Shown here: piece by piece, positions 54,527-62,962 of the stretch
How the letters are laid out: every line of letters begins with the position of its first letter
Numbering within the stretch: position 1 is the first letter of the stretch
DNA from: Hydrogenophaga taeniospiralis
GTDB taxonomy: Bacteria > Pseudomonadota > Gammaproteobacteria > Burkholderiales > Burkholderiaceae_C
DNA length: 64,000 nucleotides
Assembly (NCBI RefSeq): GCF_020510445.1
Contig: NZ_JAHBAG010000001.1
Coordinates: 1,402,501 to 1,466,500 of the forward strand
Direction of reading: 5' to 3'
Notes under the pieces: model-generated
Database searches by the model: none
What the model was told of the DNA's origin: nothing
Seen by the model: only the letters and a program-made list of their open reading frames with translations
Made by a program: the position numbers and the translations under genes

Positions 54527-56191
54527 ATGAAACAAGGCCTGTCGCTGCGCGTCTCCCAGCATCTGGCGCTCACGCCCCAGCTGCAGCAGTCGATCCGTCT
54601 GCTGCAGCTGTCCACGCTGGAGATGGCGCAGGAGGTCGAGCAGATGCTCGACGAGAACCCGTTTCTGGAGCGCACCGAGGAGCTCGCCGAACGCGAGGCG
54701 TTTGGTCTGGAGCAGATCGACGCGCCGGTGAGCGCGGGCGAGCAGATCGCCGAAGCCACGGTGGCGGCTGCCAGCGACCTGGCCCCGGCCGCCGAATTCG
54801 ACGGCCCGTTGCCGCCTGCGTCGTCCACCGTGTCGCCGGTCGACGGCGGCGAAGGCGGTGAGGGCGAGGCGCTGGAGAGCCGGCTCGATGGCGCCGCGCC
54901 GATGGAAGAGAGCTGGGAAGGCGACGGCACGGTCGAGATGGCGCCCGATGACAGCGAGTGGGGCGGCGACGCGCCGCCGCGCAACAACAACTCGTCGGGC
55001 GACGACGACGAAACCGCCAGCGCCGCCGACCTCGCGCGCGTGCCCGTCAGCCTGCAGGACCACCTGCACGACCAGGCCCGCTGCCTGCGCCTGAGCGACG
55101 AGGACAGCGCCGCGCTGTATTTCCTGATCGAGTCGCTCAACGACGACGGTTACCTCGAAGAGCGCCTGTCCGAGCTGGCTGGCGCCTGGTTGCGGCTCTC
55201 GGCCCCGCCGGGCAAGCCGGTCGATCCGCAGGAGCACCTGGAGGAACTCGAAGCGCTCGAACAGCGCCTGGGCGTGGCGCTGCAGCTGCTGCAACACATG
55301 GAGCCTTCGGGTGTGGGCGCGCGCGACCTGGGCGAATGCCTGCGCCTGCAGATCCTGGAGCTGCGCAACAGCCCCGAGGCGCGGGCCGCGCTGGCCATCT
55401 GCAGCCAGCCGCTGGAGCTCATGGCCAAGCGCGACATCAAGCGCCTGTGCAACCTGTGTGGCCTGGACGACGCCACCGTGCGCGCCGCCCTGGCCTTGAT
55501 CGCCCGGCTCGAACCCAAGCCCGGGCGCCGCTTCGTCGATGTCGAGCGCAACGTGGTCGTGCCCGACGTCATCGTCACCCGCGCCGGGCGCGGCTTCAAG
55601 GTCCAGCTCAACGCCGAGGTCATGCCGCGCCTGCGCGTGCACGACGTGTACGCCAATGCCATGCGGCAGAACCGGGGCGGACGCGACAACGGCGGCGAAG
55701 CCGGCCACGCCGCCATGCAGCAGCGGCTGCAGGAAGCCCGCTGGTTCATCAAGAACATCCAGCAGCGCTTCGACACCATCCTGCGCGTCTCCAGCGCCAT
55801 CGTCGAGCGCCAGCGCAACTTCTTCATGCACGGCGAACTCGCCATGCGCCCGCTGGTGCTGCGCGAGATCGCCGACGAACTCGGCCTGCACGAGTCCACC
55901 ATCAGCCGCGTGACCACCGCCAAATACATGGCCACGCCCTTCGGCACCTACGAACTGAAGTATTTCTTCGGCTCCAGCCTGGGCACCGAAACCGGCGGCA
56001 ACGCATCGAGCACTGCGGTGCGCGCGCTGCTCAAGCAATTCATCGCCTCCGAAGAGCCGGGCAAGCCGCTGTCGGACAACCAGCTCTCCGACCTGCTGCG
56101 CGAGCAGGGCATCGAGTGCGCGCGCCGCACCGTGGCCAAGTACCGTGAGGCCTTGCGCATCGCGCCAGCGAACCTGCGCAAAGCGCTCTGA
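54527..56191 (+). CDS. rpoN: RNA polymerase sigma-54 factor
   Basis: This 554-residue protein has the Q/L-rich activator-interaction region I (residues 1-50, LTPQLQQSIRLLQLSTLEM), an acidic region II (about 60-165, unusually long and low complexity), the core-binding domain, the HTH LREIADELGLHESTISRVTTAKY and the RpoN box ARRTVAKYRE at 532-541. It directs transcription from -24/-12 promoters. The lptAB-rpoN order is conserved in proteobacteria, but hpf and ptsN do not follow here. Confidence 0.97.
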   Translation: MKQGLSLRVSQHLALTPQLQQSIRLLQLSTLEMAQEVEQMLDENPFLERTEELAEREAFGLEQIDAPVSAGEQIAEATVAAASDLAPAAEFDGPLPPASSTVSPVDGGEGGEGEALESRLDGAAPMEESWEGDGTVEMAPDDSEWGGDAPPRNNNSSGDDDETASAADLARVPVSLQDHLHDQARCLRLSDEDSAALYFLIESLNDDGYLEERLSELAGAWLRLSAPPGKPVDPQEHLEELEALEQRLGVALQLLQHMEPSGVGARDLGECLRLQILELRNSPEARAALAICSQPLELMAKRDIKRLCNLCGLDDATVRAALALIARLEPKPGRRFVDVERNVVVPDVIVTRAGRGFKVQLNAEVMPRLRVHDVYANAMRQNRGGRDNGGEAGHAAMQQRLQEARWFIKNIQQRFDTILRVSSAIVERQRNFFMHGELAMRPLVLREIADELGLHESTISRVTTAKYMATPFGTYELKYFFGSSLGTETGGNASSTAVRALLKQFIASEEPGKPLSDNQLSDLLREQGIECARRTVAKYREALRIAPANLRKAL

Positions 56192-56203
56192 ACACCCCCT
56201 GCC

Positions 56204-57544
56204 GTGAACCAACTCCAACTCTTTCTTCCCTGCGCCGCCGGCGTCGAGGACTTCCTCGCCGCCGAGGTGCAGCGCATCACCAACGAGCCGCTGGCTTTCA
56301 AGGCGCGTGGCGGCGTGGGGGTGCGGGCATCGTGGCGCGACGCCATGCGCCTGAACCTGCACAGCCGCCTGACGCAGCGCGTGCTGGTGCAGCTCTGGCA
56401 CGGCGAGTACCGCAACGAGAACGACCTGTACAACGCCGCGGGCGACGTGGCCTGGGAAATCTGGTTCACCCCGGCGCAGACCATCAAGGTCGAGATCACC
56501 GCGCAGCACAGCCCGCTGACCTCGCTCAACTTTGCCGCGCTCAAGATCAAGGACGCCATCTGCGACCGCTTCCGTGCCAAGCGCGGCGAGCGCCCCAGCG
56601 TGGACACCACCTGGCCCGACGTGCGCATCTACGCCCACCTCACCACCGACAGCGTCACGCTCTACATCGACACCTCGGGTGAGCCGCTGTTCAAGCGCGG
56701 CTGGCGCGAAGACAAGGGCGACGCGCCGCTGAAGGAAACCCTGGCCGCCGCCATGATCGCCGCCACCGGCTGGGACGCCTGCGCCGACCAGCCGCTCGAC
56801 GACATTCCCCCGCTCTACGACCCCTGCTGCGGCAGTGGCACGGTGGTGATCGAAGCCGCGCAGATCGCACTGAACATTCCGCCCGGCCTGCTGCGCCGTT
56901 TCGCGTTTGAAAAGATGCTGCCGTTCCAGGCCCACGTGTGGCAGGCCATCCGGGACGATGCCGTGCGCCAGCAGCGCGAGTGGCCGGCGGGCCACGCGCC
57001 CATCGTCTTCGGCAGCGACGTGTCGTTCCGCATGGTCGACTTCGCGCAGCGCAACGCCGAGCGCGCCGGCGTGGCCCACGCCATCCAGCTGCGCGGCGGT
57101 GACGCCCTGCAGCGCATGCCACCCTGCCAGACGCCCGGCGTGATGCTGCTCAACCCGCCGTATGGCGAGCGCATCGCCGCCGCCGGTGTGGCCGGTGAAA
57201 ACGCCAGCGCGCGTGCGCTGCGCCAGGCGCCGCGCACACCGCGCACTTTCAGCGTGGGGCAGGCCGCGCCGCCCGCGCCCGGCCAGGGCCGCGGGGAGCC
57301 GGAGGTTTCGCGGCTGGGCCGCGAGAGTGCGCAGATGGCCGATGGCGGCGACGGCAGTGAGTTTTTCCAGCAGCTCGCGGCCCACTGGAAGAGCCACTAC
57401 GCCGGCTGGAGCGCCTGGCTGCTCACGCCCGACCTCAAGCTGCCCGGCAAGATGCGTTTCAAGGAATCGCGCCGCGTGCCGCTGTGGAACGGCCCCATCG
57501 AGTGCCGGCTGTTCCGCTTCGACCTCGTGGCGCGCAGGACGTGA
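56204..57544 (+). CDS. THUMP-domain class I rRNA methyltransferase (RlmL-like)
   Basis: This 446-residue protein has an N-terminal THUMP RNA-binding domain, then a Rossmann methyltransferase with DPCCGSGTVVIEAAQIA (SAM loop) and N317-PPYGER (catalytic N-PP-Y). It matches the first half of RlmL, which makes m2G2445 in 23S rRNA. An unusual insertion of about 55 residues rich in Pro, Gly and Arg (about 325-382) follows the NPPY motif. The GTG start is 12 nt after rpoN. Confidence 0.88.
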   Translation: MNQLQLFLPCAAGVEDFLAAEVQRITNEPLAFKARGGVGVRASWRDAMRLNLHSRLTQRVLVQLWHGEYRNENDLYNAAGDVAWEIWFTPAQTIKVEITAQHSPLTSLNFAALKIKDAICDRFRAKRGERPSVDTTWPDVRIYAHLTTDSVTLYIDTSGEPLFKRGWREDKGDAPLKETLAAAMIAATGWDACADQPLDDIPPLYDPCCGSGTVVIEAAQIALNIPPGLLRRFAFEKMLPFQAHVWQAIRDDAVRQQREWPAGHAPIVFGSDVSFRMVDFAQRNAERAGVAHAIQLRGGDALQRMPPCQTPGVMLLNPPYGERIAAAGVAGENASARALRQAPRTPRTFSVGQAAPPAPGQGRGEPEVSRLGRESAQMADGGDGSEFFQQLAAHWKSHYAGWSAWLLTPDLKLPGKMRFKESRRVPLWNGPIECRLFRFDLVARRT

Positions 57545-57566
57545 ATCCCCCCCGCCGCGCGACGCG
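57545..57566 (+). repeat. Possible remnant of REP module 1
   Basis: CCCCCCCGCCGCGCGACGCGC follows the methyltransferase stop within 3 nt and looks like a degenerate module 1. Modules 2 and 3 are absent. Confidence 0.35.
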
Positions 57567-57612
57567 CCCAAGGCACTTCGCTCCGGTGGCGCTGGACGCG
57601 AGACGCTGAGCG

Positions 57613-58056
57613 ATGCCCATGGACATGCTGGTGCTCGACACCAACATCGTGCTCGACCTGTTTGTCTATGAAGACCCGGCCACCGAGCCCCTGCGCGCCG
57701 CGCTCGCCGAGCCACAGACGGCCTGGCTGGCGACGGACGCGATGCGCGAAGAACTCGCGCGCGTGCTGGCCTATCCGCAGATCGTCAAACGCCTGGCCGC
57801 CCGCGCCTTGCCCGCCAGCGACGTGCTGGCCGCGTTCGAGCTGCGCGTGCGCATCGTGTCCGACGCGCCCAAGGCGCCCTACACCTGCAAAGACGCCGAC
57901 GACCAGAAATTCATCGACCTGGCCGTGGCCCATGGCGCAGCGCTGCTGAGCAAGGACGCCCACGTGCTCTCCATGGCCCGGCGGTTGGACAAACTCGGCG
58001 TGCGCGTGAGCCGTCAGTGGCCAGGCGCTCTCAGCCCGGCCGCAGTTTCGCGCTGA
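57613..58056 (+). CDS. PIN-domain protein, putative toxin component
   Basis: This 147-residue PIN nuclease-like protein (COG1569 type) has the first acidic motif LVLDTNIVLDLFVYEDP with D9, then TDAMREEL and CKDADDQKFIDLAVAHGAALLSKD, giving the cluster of acidic residues expected for a metal-dependent RNase. Such proteins are often toxins of toxin-antitoxin pairs, but no antitoxin-like ORF lies next to it. It overlaps the convergent 80-residue ORF by 26 nt. Confidence 0.85.
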   Translation: MPMDMLVLDTNIVLDLFVYEDPATEPLRAALAEPQTAWLATDAMREELARVLAYPQIVKRLAARALPASDVLAAFELRVRIVSDAPKAPYTCKDADDQKFIDLAVAHGAALLSKDAHVLSMARRLDKLGVRVSRQWPGALSPAAVSR

Positions 58057-58273
58057 TCTCCGCGGCGTCCGGCGGATCGGCGAACACCGTGTTGTGCCGC
58101 CCGGTCAGCGGCCCGCCACCGGGGACCCATTCGCCCCGCTCCGTGTAGCCCACGGCCTTGAATTTCCACACCGCGCCGATGCGTTTGAGGTTGCCCACAT
58201 GCCGGCCCTGCGCGTCCAGCACCGCGCAGGCGGTGTCGTTGATGGGCTGGAGCGTGAAGGTGTCGTGGGTCAT
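58031..58273 (-). CDS. Hypothetical 80-residue protein
   Basis: It starts MTHDTFTLQPINDTACAVLD and continues with GRHVGNLKRIGAVWKFKAVGY and a Pro/Gly-rich region, suggesting a small beta-rich soluble protein. I do not recognise it. Its last 26 nt overlap the 3' end of the PIN gene on the other strand. It is not positioned as a classical antitoxin (opposite strand, convergent), though a functional link cannot be excluded. Confidence 0.6.
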   Translation of the reverse strand: MTHDTFTLQPINDTACAVLDAQGRHVGNLKRIGAVWKFKAVGYTERGEWVPGGGPLTGRHNTVFADPPDAAEISAKLRPG

Positions 58274-58353
58274 GGGGGCATGGTAGCGGGCCAGGCAAGG
58301 CGCGGGTCCATACTCGCGTTGTTGCCGCCGCCGTCGGCCACACCATCATCACC

Positions 58354-58908
58354 ATGCACCGTCTGACGAAATTCGGGTTGGGCGCCGTTGTCGGCAGCTC
58401 GCTGGTTCTTGCCTGGGGGTATTGGCACGCGCTCGGCCACGCCCATCTTCATCTGCGGGTGGACGACCACGCGCTGAAGTCGGCCCATGTCCTGTACGGT
58501 AGTCCGCACGACGTGCACCTGACGCTGCGCGACCGCGCCGGTGGCCTGCTCGCGGTTGCGCAGTCGGTCGAGCCACAGGGCTACATCCTGGCGGTCCACC
58601 CGGACGCTTCCATCGGCAACTGCGAGCGCCGTGATGGCCCCGGGGCTGCGGTTCAGGCCCCGCCGGGCGGCTACGCGGCGTGCTACCAGCGGTATTCGGC
58701 CTGGTTTGCAGAATGGGTGCCCCGCGTTCACAGCGCGGACGTGGTGGTGGGGGCCTGCGCGCTGCGGGGGGTCCCGGTGGTGGTTCACCGGTCCAACAGC
58801 GAATGGCTGCTCTGGTGGGTGCCGCTCCCCCACGTGGGCGGTCTGCCGCGACAGTACTTCGAACTCTCGCTGGCCATCGACAGCCGCGCGTGCACCCCCT
58901 TGACCTGA
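58354..58908 (+). CDS. Hypothetical exported or membrane-anchored protein
   Basis: This 184-residue ORF starts with an N-terminal hydrophobic segment (FGLGAVVGSSLVLAWGYWHALG, about 7-28) that could be a signal anchor. The rest has a HAHLHL histidine patch, two cysteines in NCERRD and YAACYQ, and a Trp-rich SNSEWLLWWVPLPHVGG. No family is recognised. It is flanked by convergent genes and followed directly by a partial REP element. Confidence 0.6.
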   Translation: MHRLTKFGLGAVVGSSLVLAWGYWHALGHAHLHLRVDDHALKSAHVLYGSPHDVHLTLRDRAGGLLAVAQSVEPQGYILAVHPDASIGNCERRDGPGAAVQAPPGGYAACYQRYSAWFAEWVPRVHSADVVVGACALRGVPVVVHRSNSEWLLWWVPLPHVGGLPRQYFELSLAIDSRACTPLT

Positions 58909-58909
58909 T

Positions 58910-58948
58910 CCCCCGCAGCGCTTCGCGCTACCCCAAGGGGCGGCACCG
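58910..58948 (+). repeat. REP-like element, copy I (partial)
   Basis: It contains module 1 (CGCAGCGCTTCGCGC) and a shortened module 2 (CCCCAAGGGG). It begins 1 nt after the stop of the preceding ORF, with module 1 facing it. Module 3 is absent. Confidence 0.65.
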
Positions 58949-58970
58949 TTTCAGGCGTCGGTATGGGTGT

Positions 58971-60107
58971 CTACGTCCCCGGGGAGCGCGGGCTTGTGGA
59001 CAGGTCCACCAGCCGGGCGAGTTCGGGTGTGTTGATCGGGAAGCGTTTGACCACCTCGATCGCCGCGGCCCACAGATCGGCGTCGTGCTGGTGGGACTTC
59101 TGGTCGGACTCGCGCCAGTCGAACGGCTGCCAGCCGTTGTGGCGTGACACGCGGTCGCCTGCCTGCGCCAGCGCTTCGAGCAAGGCCTTCATGAACGCCG
59201 CGCCGTGCAGGCGAGTGCCTTCGAGCACGGGTCGGCCATCGGCGTAGCGCATGGCCTGCAGGGTGTCGGGCACCGGCATCTGGCCGGCCGGGTCCAGCAA
59301 ACGCGTCAACCGGTTCCAGAACGCCCCGGCCTGGTAGGACGAGGCCCACAGGGCGCTGAGCGCCGCGGGCGTGGCCGGCAGGGTGCTGGCGGTGTCGGTG
59401 CCCGGGCCGAGCGCCGACTCGGCCCAGCGCGCCGTGCCTTCGGTGAACCAGGCCGCCTTGAACGGCGTGTAGCCGTTCTGGAACAGGTGAAACAGTTCGT
59501 GGGCCGGCGTCTGATTGGGGGGGCTCCAGCGGGTGTCCAGGTCGATCCGCAGCGCGCAGCGCGCCGAGGGAGCACCCGCGCCATGGGCGTACCGCCGGAC
59601 CTCGTCGTAGGCCCGGCCGTGCGACACCGCGTTCTCCGGCCCGAGGGCGAGCAGGTGGATGTCGATGCCTTGCGCGCGGGCGTGGTAGCGGGGCTGCTGC
59701 AGGGGATGTGTGAGGCCGATCACCTCGACGAACAGGCGCCGTGCCGCGATCAGCTGGCGGGCGGCGTCCTCCACCCCGTCGGGCACGCCATTGCCGTCCG
59801 CGTCCTGGGTGTGGCGCAGGGCATGGGGCCCGCGCAGGGTGTAGAAGAGCCGGAATTCCTCGACGTGATGAACGCGGTCCAGCGCGGCGAGATCGGCCGG
59901 CCGACGCACCGGGCAGGCGCCCGGCTCCGCGGCGCGGGCGGGCGTTCCGCTCCCCAGCATCAGCCCCACCATGAGAGTCCCCAGGCCCAGCCCGACGCGC
60001 GCTGGCCTGTTGCGCGCTTGCGCAGCCGGTCCGAGGCCGTTTGACGCCCGGGCCGCCCGGTGGATCGGCGTGGCCAGGGGGTGAGCCGTTGCAATGACCT
60101 TGAGCAT
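58971..60107 (-). CDS. Putative secreted zinc metallopeptidase-like protein
   Basis: This 378-residue protein has a long basic N-terminus and a hydrophobic segment (LGLGTLMVGLMLGSGTPARA, about 39-58) resembling a signal peptide. Around residue 100 the segment DADGNGVPDGVED looks like a calcium-binding or thrombospondin-3-like loop. H203-ELFH-207 followed by WFTEGTARWAE fits a gluzincin HExxH with a downstream Glu. The overall family is not recognised, so proteolytic activity is inference. It is the only gene on its strand between REP copy I and the transpeptidase-like gene. Confidence 0.75.
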   Translation of the reverse strand: MLKVIATAHPLATPIHRAARASNGLGPAAQARNRPARVGLGLGTLMVGLMLGSGTPARAAEPGACPVRRPADLAALDRVHHVEEFRLFYTLRGPHALRHTQDADGNGVPDGVEDAARQLIAARRLFVEVIGLTHPLQQPRYHARAQGIDIHLLALGPENAVSHGRAYDEVRRYAHGAGAPSARCALRIDLDTRWSPPNQTPAHELFHLFQNGYTPFKAAWFTEGTARWAESALGPGTDTASTLPATPAALSALWASSYQAGAFWNRLTRLLDPAGQMPVPDTLQAMRYADGRPVLEGTRLHGAAFMKALLEALAQAGDRVSRHNGWQPFDWRESDQKSHQHDADLWAAAIEVVKRFPINTPELARLVDLSTSPRSPGT

Positions 60108-60215
60108 GTGCGTCCCATCGCTTCGGAACGTGTTCGCGTGCTCCCCGGGGCTCCGGGAGTTTGCGAACGTCCGTGGATGGAACGATAGCGGATCAGGCCC
60201 CGCTGCGGGGAGTGG

Positions 60216-61025
60216 TCAGAGCGGCCGGGCCACCCCGGGCAATCCGGTGTGGGCCGCCCATGGGCGCGGGGGCTCGGCGGCCATCAGGCGGGGGTGTGTG
60301 CCAAACACCTGTTGCAGTGTTTTCTGTTCCGGCAACACGTAGATCACCGCGCGCCGGGTGGCGAAGGTGGGGGCGATGTGCGCGTCGAAAAACGCCGCCG
60401 GCACGTTGATGCAGCCGTAGGAAATGCGCTTGTCGGCCACCGAAGGGGAGGCCAGACGCTGCAGCCGGCGCTCCCGGGGCTGCGTGGTGCGCACCCGGTG
60501 CATGGAGACGGCGGCGTCGTGGTCCACCCACACCACGTCTTCACCGGTGTGGTTGCGCCCGCGAATGCCCAGGAAGCGCCCTGCGGGCGTGGTGCGCTCT
60601 TCGGGTCGCACCTCTTCGATGGGCCGCAGGCCGATGCCGGGCACCGTGTCGTCGCCCTGCGCCGAGCCCAGCAGCACCGGCGTCGAGGCGCTCAGGCGCG
60701 CAGCCGCGTCGAACAAGTGGAGCTGGGCCGCCTTCTTGTCGATCACGACGAAGGCCATGCCGGCGTTGTCGCCGGTCTCGACCACCCAGTGGGCGAGCAG
60801 GCGGGTGTCGTCGGAGGTGGCGGCGCTGCCCAGATCGGGGAGGCGAGGGGGCTGGCCGCTGGCCGCACTGGCCACGGCCGGTCCTTGCCGCGGCGCCAGC
60901 TGGTGCGGCGGCAGCAGCAACGCCAGCACGGCGATGCCGAGCAGCGCGCCGCGCCGGATGTCTTCGGTCCGACCCAGGCGGGTTGCCTCCGGTGGGTCGG
61001 ACAGGGGATTGGTATGGGCGTTCAT
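60216..61025 (-). CDS. L,D-transpeptidase-like (YkuD-type) protein
   Basis: This 269-residue protein has one N-terminal TM or signal segment (about 27-42) and a Pro/Ala-rich linker. The catalytic-domain region carries H176 (AVSMHRV) and C205 in RISYGCINVP, matching the YkuD pattern H-x(n)-[ST]-HGC-x-[RN] except that Tyr replaces the His before Gly-Cys. YkuD enzymes make 3-3 or lipoprotein crosslinks in peptidoglycan. Retention of Cys and Asn suggests it may still be active. Confidence 0.75.
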   Translation of the reverse strand: MNAHTNPLSDPPEATRLGRTEDIRRGALLGIAVLALLLPPHQLAPRQGPAVASAASGQPPRLPDLGSAATSDDTRLLAHWVVETGDNAGMAFVVIDKKAAQLHLFDAAARLSASTPVLLGSAQGDDTVPGIGLRPIEEVRPEERTTPAGRFLGIRGRNHTGEDVVWVDHDAAVSMHRVRTTQPRERRLQRLASPSVADKRISYGCINVPAAFFDAHIAPTFATRRAVIYVLPEQKTLQQVFGTHPRLMAAEPPRPWAAHTGLPGVARPL

Positions 61026-61150
61026 GGTGTCACCCGGAGAGCCGCAGGACATGGACCTGGTGGACATGCAACGCCGCCCCGAGCGCGGTGACCGGGGCGG
61101 CGCCGGGCCGGAGCGGGCCGACGTGGATCGGCCCGCGGACCCCGGGGGCA

Positions 61151-61393
61151 TCAGTTGCGGTCGGCGCGCACCATGGGTTCGGTCATGCCGGTTTCGGGTG
61201 CGGTGGTGCCCGGTGCCGCGGGGGTGGCGGCCGGTGTGGTGGTGTCCGCTGGCGGCGTCGTGGGCTGCTGTGCTTCGGTCGCGGGTGGCTGTGCCTCAGC
61301 CGGGCCCGGGGTGGACTGGGCGTACGCCAGACCGACCGCGCCAACGATGGCCAGGGCGGACAAGGAGGTGGTGACGAATTGCGTGGCTTTCAT
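61151..61393 (-). CDS. Small secreted Pro/Thr/Ala-rich protein
   Basis: This 80-residue ORF has a clear Sec signal peptide (about 1-26, SLSALAIVGAVGLAYAQ) and a low-complexity mature part made of P, T, A, Q and E (PPATEAQQPTTPPADTTTPA) ending MVRADRN. It has a fair ribosome site (GGAACCTCTC context is weak). The function is unknown; it may be a flexible periplasmic peptide. It is 125 nt from the start of the transpeptidase-like gene on the same strand. Confidence 0.6.
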   Translation of the reverse strand: MKATQFVTTSLSALAIVGAVGLAYAQSTPGPAEAQPPATEAQQPTTPPADTTTPAATPAAPGTTAPETGMTEPMVRADRN

Positions 61394-61671
61394 GAGAGGT
61401 TCCTTCAACGTGACTGCACAGGGCAGGAGGTGGATGAATCCAGCCGGGAAATGCCGACCGGATTGCAGACTAGGGTTGGCTGCACGAAGCGTCTGTGCGA
61501 AAACACACACAAACGAAGCTCGCTGCCCAAGCCCGTTCACCGTTCACACCTCGCGGACGGGCCCCGTGCCCGGCCCGGAACGGGCCGTGTCTTGGGGCCG
61601 TTGTGTGCGGCAGCGCACCGACCGGACAGGGCCGGGTGGTGATGCTGAGTGCGTCACCCCGGAGGAACCTC

Positions 61672-61884
61672 ATGACACAGACCGCACGCATTGTTGGCAC
61701 GGTGGAATACCGCGAAGGCGATGGCCCGAACATCGTGATCCGCCGCGGCCCGGTGGCGGTGGAGATGGGGGACAACGACGTCACCCTGAGCTGGGTCGAC
61801 GAAGACACCCACGGCGCTGCGGCCATGCCCCTGGTCGACTTCAGGCGCTACGTGGCCGAAGGGACGATCGTGCTCGACGCCTGA
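61672..61884 (+). CDS. Hypothetical 70-residue protein
   Basis: MTQTARIVGTVEYREGDGP starts after a strong GGAGG (61661-61665, 6 nt before the ATG). It is acidic and beta-rich in appearance (PVAVEMGDNDVTLSW, MPLVDFRRYVAEGTIVLDA). No family is recognised. Its last 37 nt overlap the end of the convergent LysR gene. The 278-nt gap upstream (61394-61671) contains only a 7-bp GC inverted repeat (61571-61587) and no evident promoter. Confidence 0.65.
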   Translation: MTQTARIVGTVEYREGDGPNIVIRRGPVAVEMGDNDVTLSWVDEDTHGAAAMPLVDFRRYVAEGTIVLDA

Positions 61885-62798
61885 GCCGTTGAGGGCAGTT
61901 GGGCGGCCGCCTCGCGCAGCAGGTCGCGCAGCCAGATCAGGCCTGGGTCGCGGGTGCGGTACTTGTGCCACTGCATGGCCTGGTGAAGGGTTTTCATCGG
62001 CATCGGCACCGGCCGGATCTCGATCGGCAGCAGGCTTTGAAGCTTGCTGGCGAGCCGCGAATGCACGGTGCCGATCAGGTCGGTGCCGACCACCAGGTAG
62101 GGCATCACGCTGAAGCTGTAGGTGGTGAGGCCGATCTCGCGGGTCAGGCCATGGTCGTTCGCCAGCCAGGTGTCGAACACCGGCAGGCTGCCATCGGGTG
62201 GGCGCATGGACACATGGCGTGCCTTCATGTAGCGCTCCATCGTCAGCTCGCCCTGCGCCAGCGGGCTGTCCCGCCACACCACGCACACAAAGCGGTCCTC
62301 GAACAACTGATCCAGCGGATGGTCCGGTGAACAGAAGTTCTCCGGAATGATCAGCAGGTCGGTCTCGCCGCGCTCCAGGTGGCGGTAGGGCTGGTTCACC
62401 TGGGGTTTGAGGTTGAAGCCCACCCGGCTGCCGCGCTGGTGGGCCAGTGCCAGCATGCCCGGGATCAGCACCTCCATCGAGTAGTCCGAAACGAACAGCG
62501 TGAACTCGCGTTCCGATGCCATCGGGTCGAACGCGGGCCGCGCGGCCACCGTGGTGTCGATGCGCACCAGCACGTCGCGCACCGCCTCTTGCAACAGCTC
62601 GGCCCGTGGCGTGAGTTCCATGCGGCCCCCCACCGTGACCAGCAGTTCGTCGTCGAAATACTGGCGCAGCCGCGAGAGCGCGTTGCTCATGGTGGACTGG
62701 CTCAGGAACACGCGCTCGCCGGCCCGTGTGACGTTCTTTTCGGTCAGCAGGGCGTCCAGCGCGACGAGCAGGTTGAGGTCGAGTTTCTTGAATCGCAT
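61848..62798 (-). CDS. LysR-family regulator (NodD/SyrM-like subgroup)
   Basis: This 316-residue protein starts MRFKKLDLNLLVALDALLTEKNVTRAGE, the N-terminus typical of the NodD/NahR/LinR subgroup of LysR regulators, followed by SQSTMSNALSRLRQYFDDELLV. The effector domain has FTLFVSDYSMEVLIPGML. Members of this subgroup often control aromatic or terpenoid catabolism. It is divergent from the DUF1302 gene, with 223 nt between. The Met at 62798 is taken rather than the one at 62819. Confidence 0.9.
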   Translation of the reverse strand: MRFKKLDLNLLVALDALLTEKNVTRAGERVFLSQSTMSNALSRLRQYFDDELLVTVGGRMELTPRAELLQEAVRDVLVRIDTTVAARPAFDPMASEREFTLFVSDYSMEVLIPGMLALAHQRGSRVGFNLKPQVNQPYRHLERGETDLLIIPENFCSPDHPLDQLFEDRFVCVVWRDSPLAQGELTMERYMKARHVSMRPPDGSLPVFDTWLANDHGLTREIGLTTYSFSVMPYLVVGTDLIGTVHSRLASKLQSLLPIEIRPVPMPMKTLHQAMQWHKYRTRDPGLIWLRDLLREAAAQLPSTAQASSTIVPSAT

Positions 62799-62962
62799 GG
62801 CGGGGGTTGTGCAGAGCATCCCCAGTGTGCATCAGCCCTGAGTGCGCGGCGGGCCGTGCGCGCAGGGGTCTAGGGTTTGCCCTGATATTTCAGAAACCGA
62901 TGGAAAGGATTCGCACAACCCATTTCCCAGGGGCTGCCCTTCTCCCTAAAGTCGCGACTCGT

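Noticed and set aside
54314..57715. Minus-strand ORF of 1133 codons opposite lptB, rpoN and the methyltransferase
   Set aside because: It is antisense to three well-supported genes, His/Arg/Gln/Gly-rich without any family motif, and typical of high-GC shadow frames.
61571..61587. CGGCCCG-GAA-CGGGCCG hairpin as a terminator
   Set aside because: No T-tract follows on either strand and no gene ends nearby.
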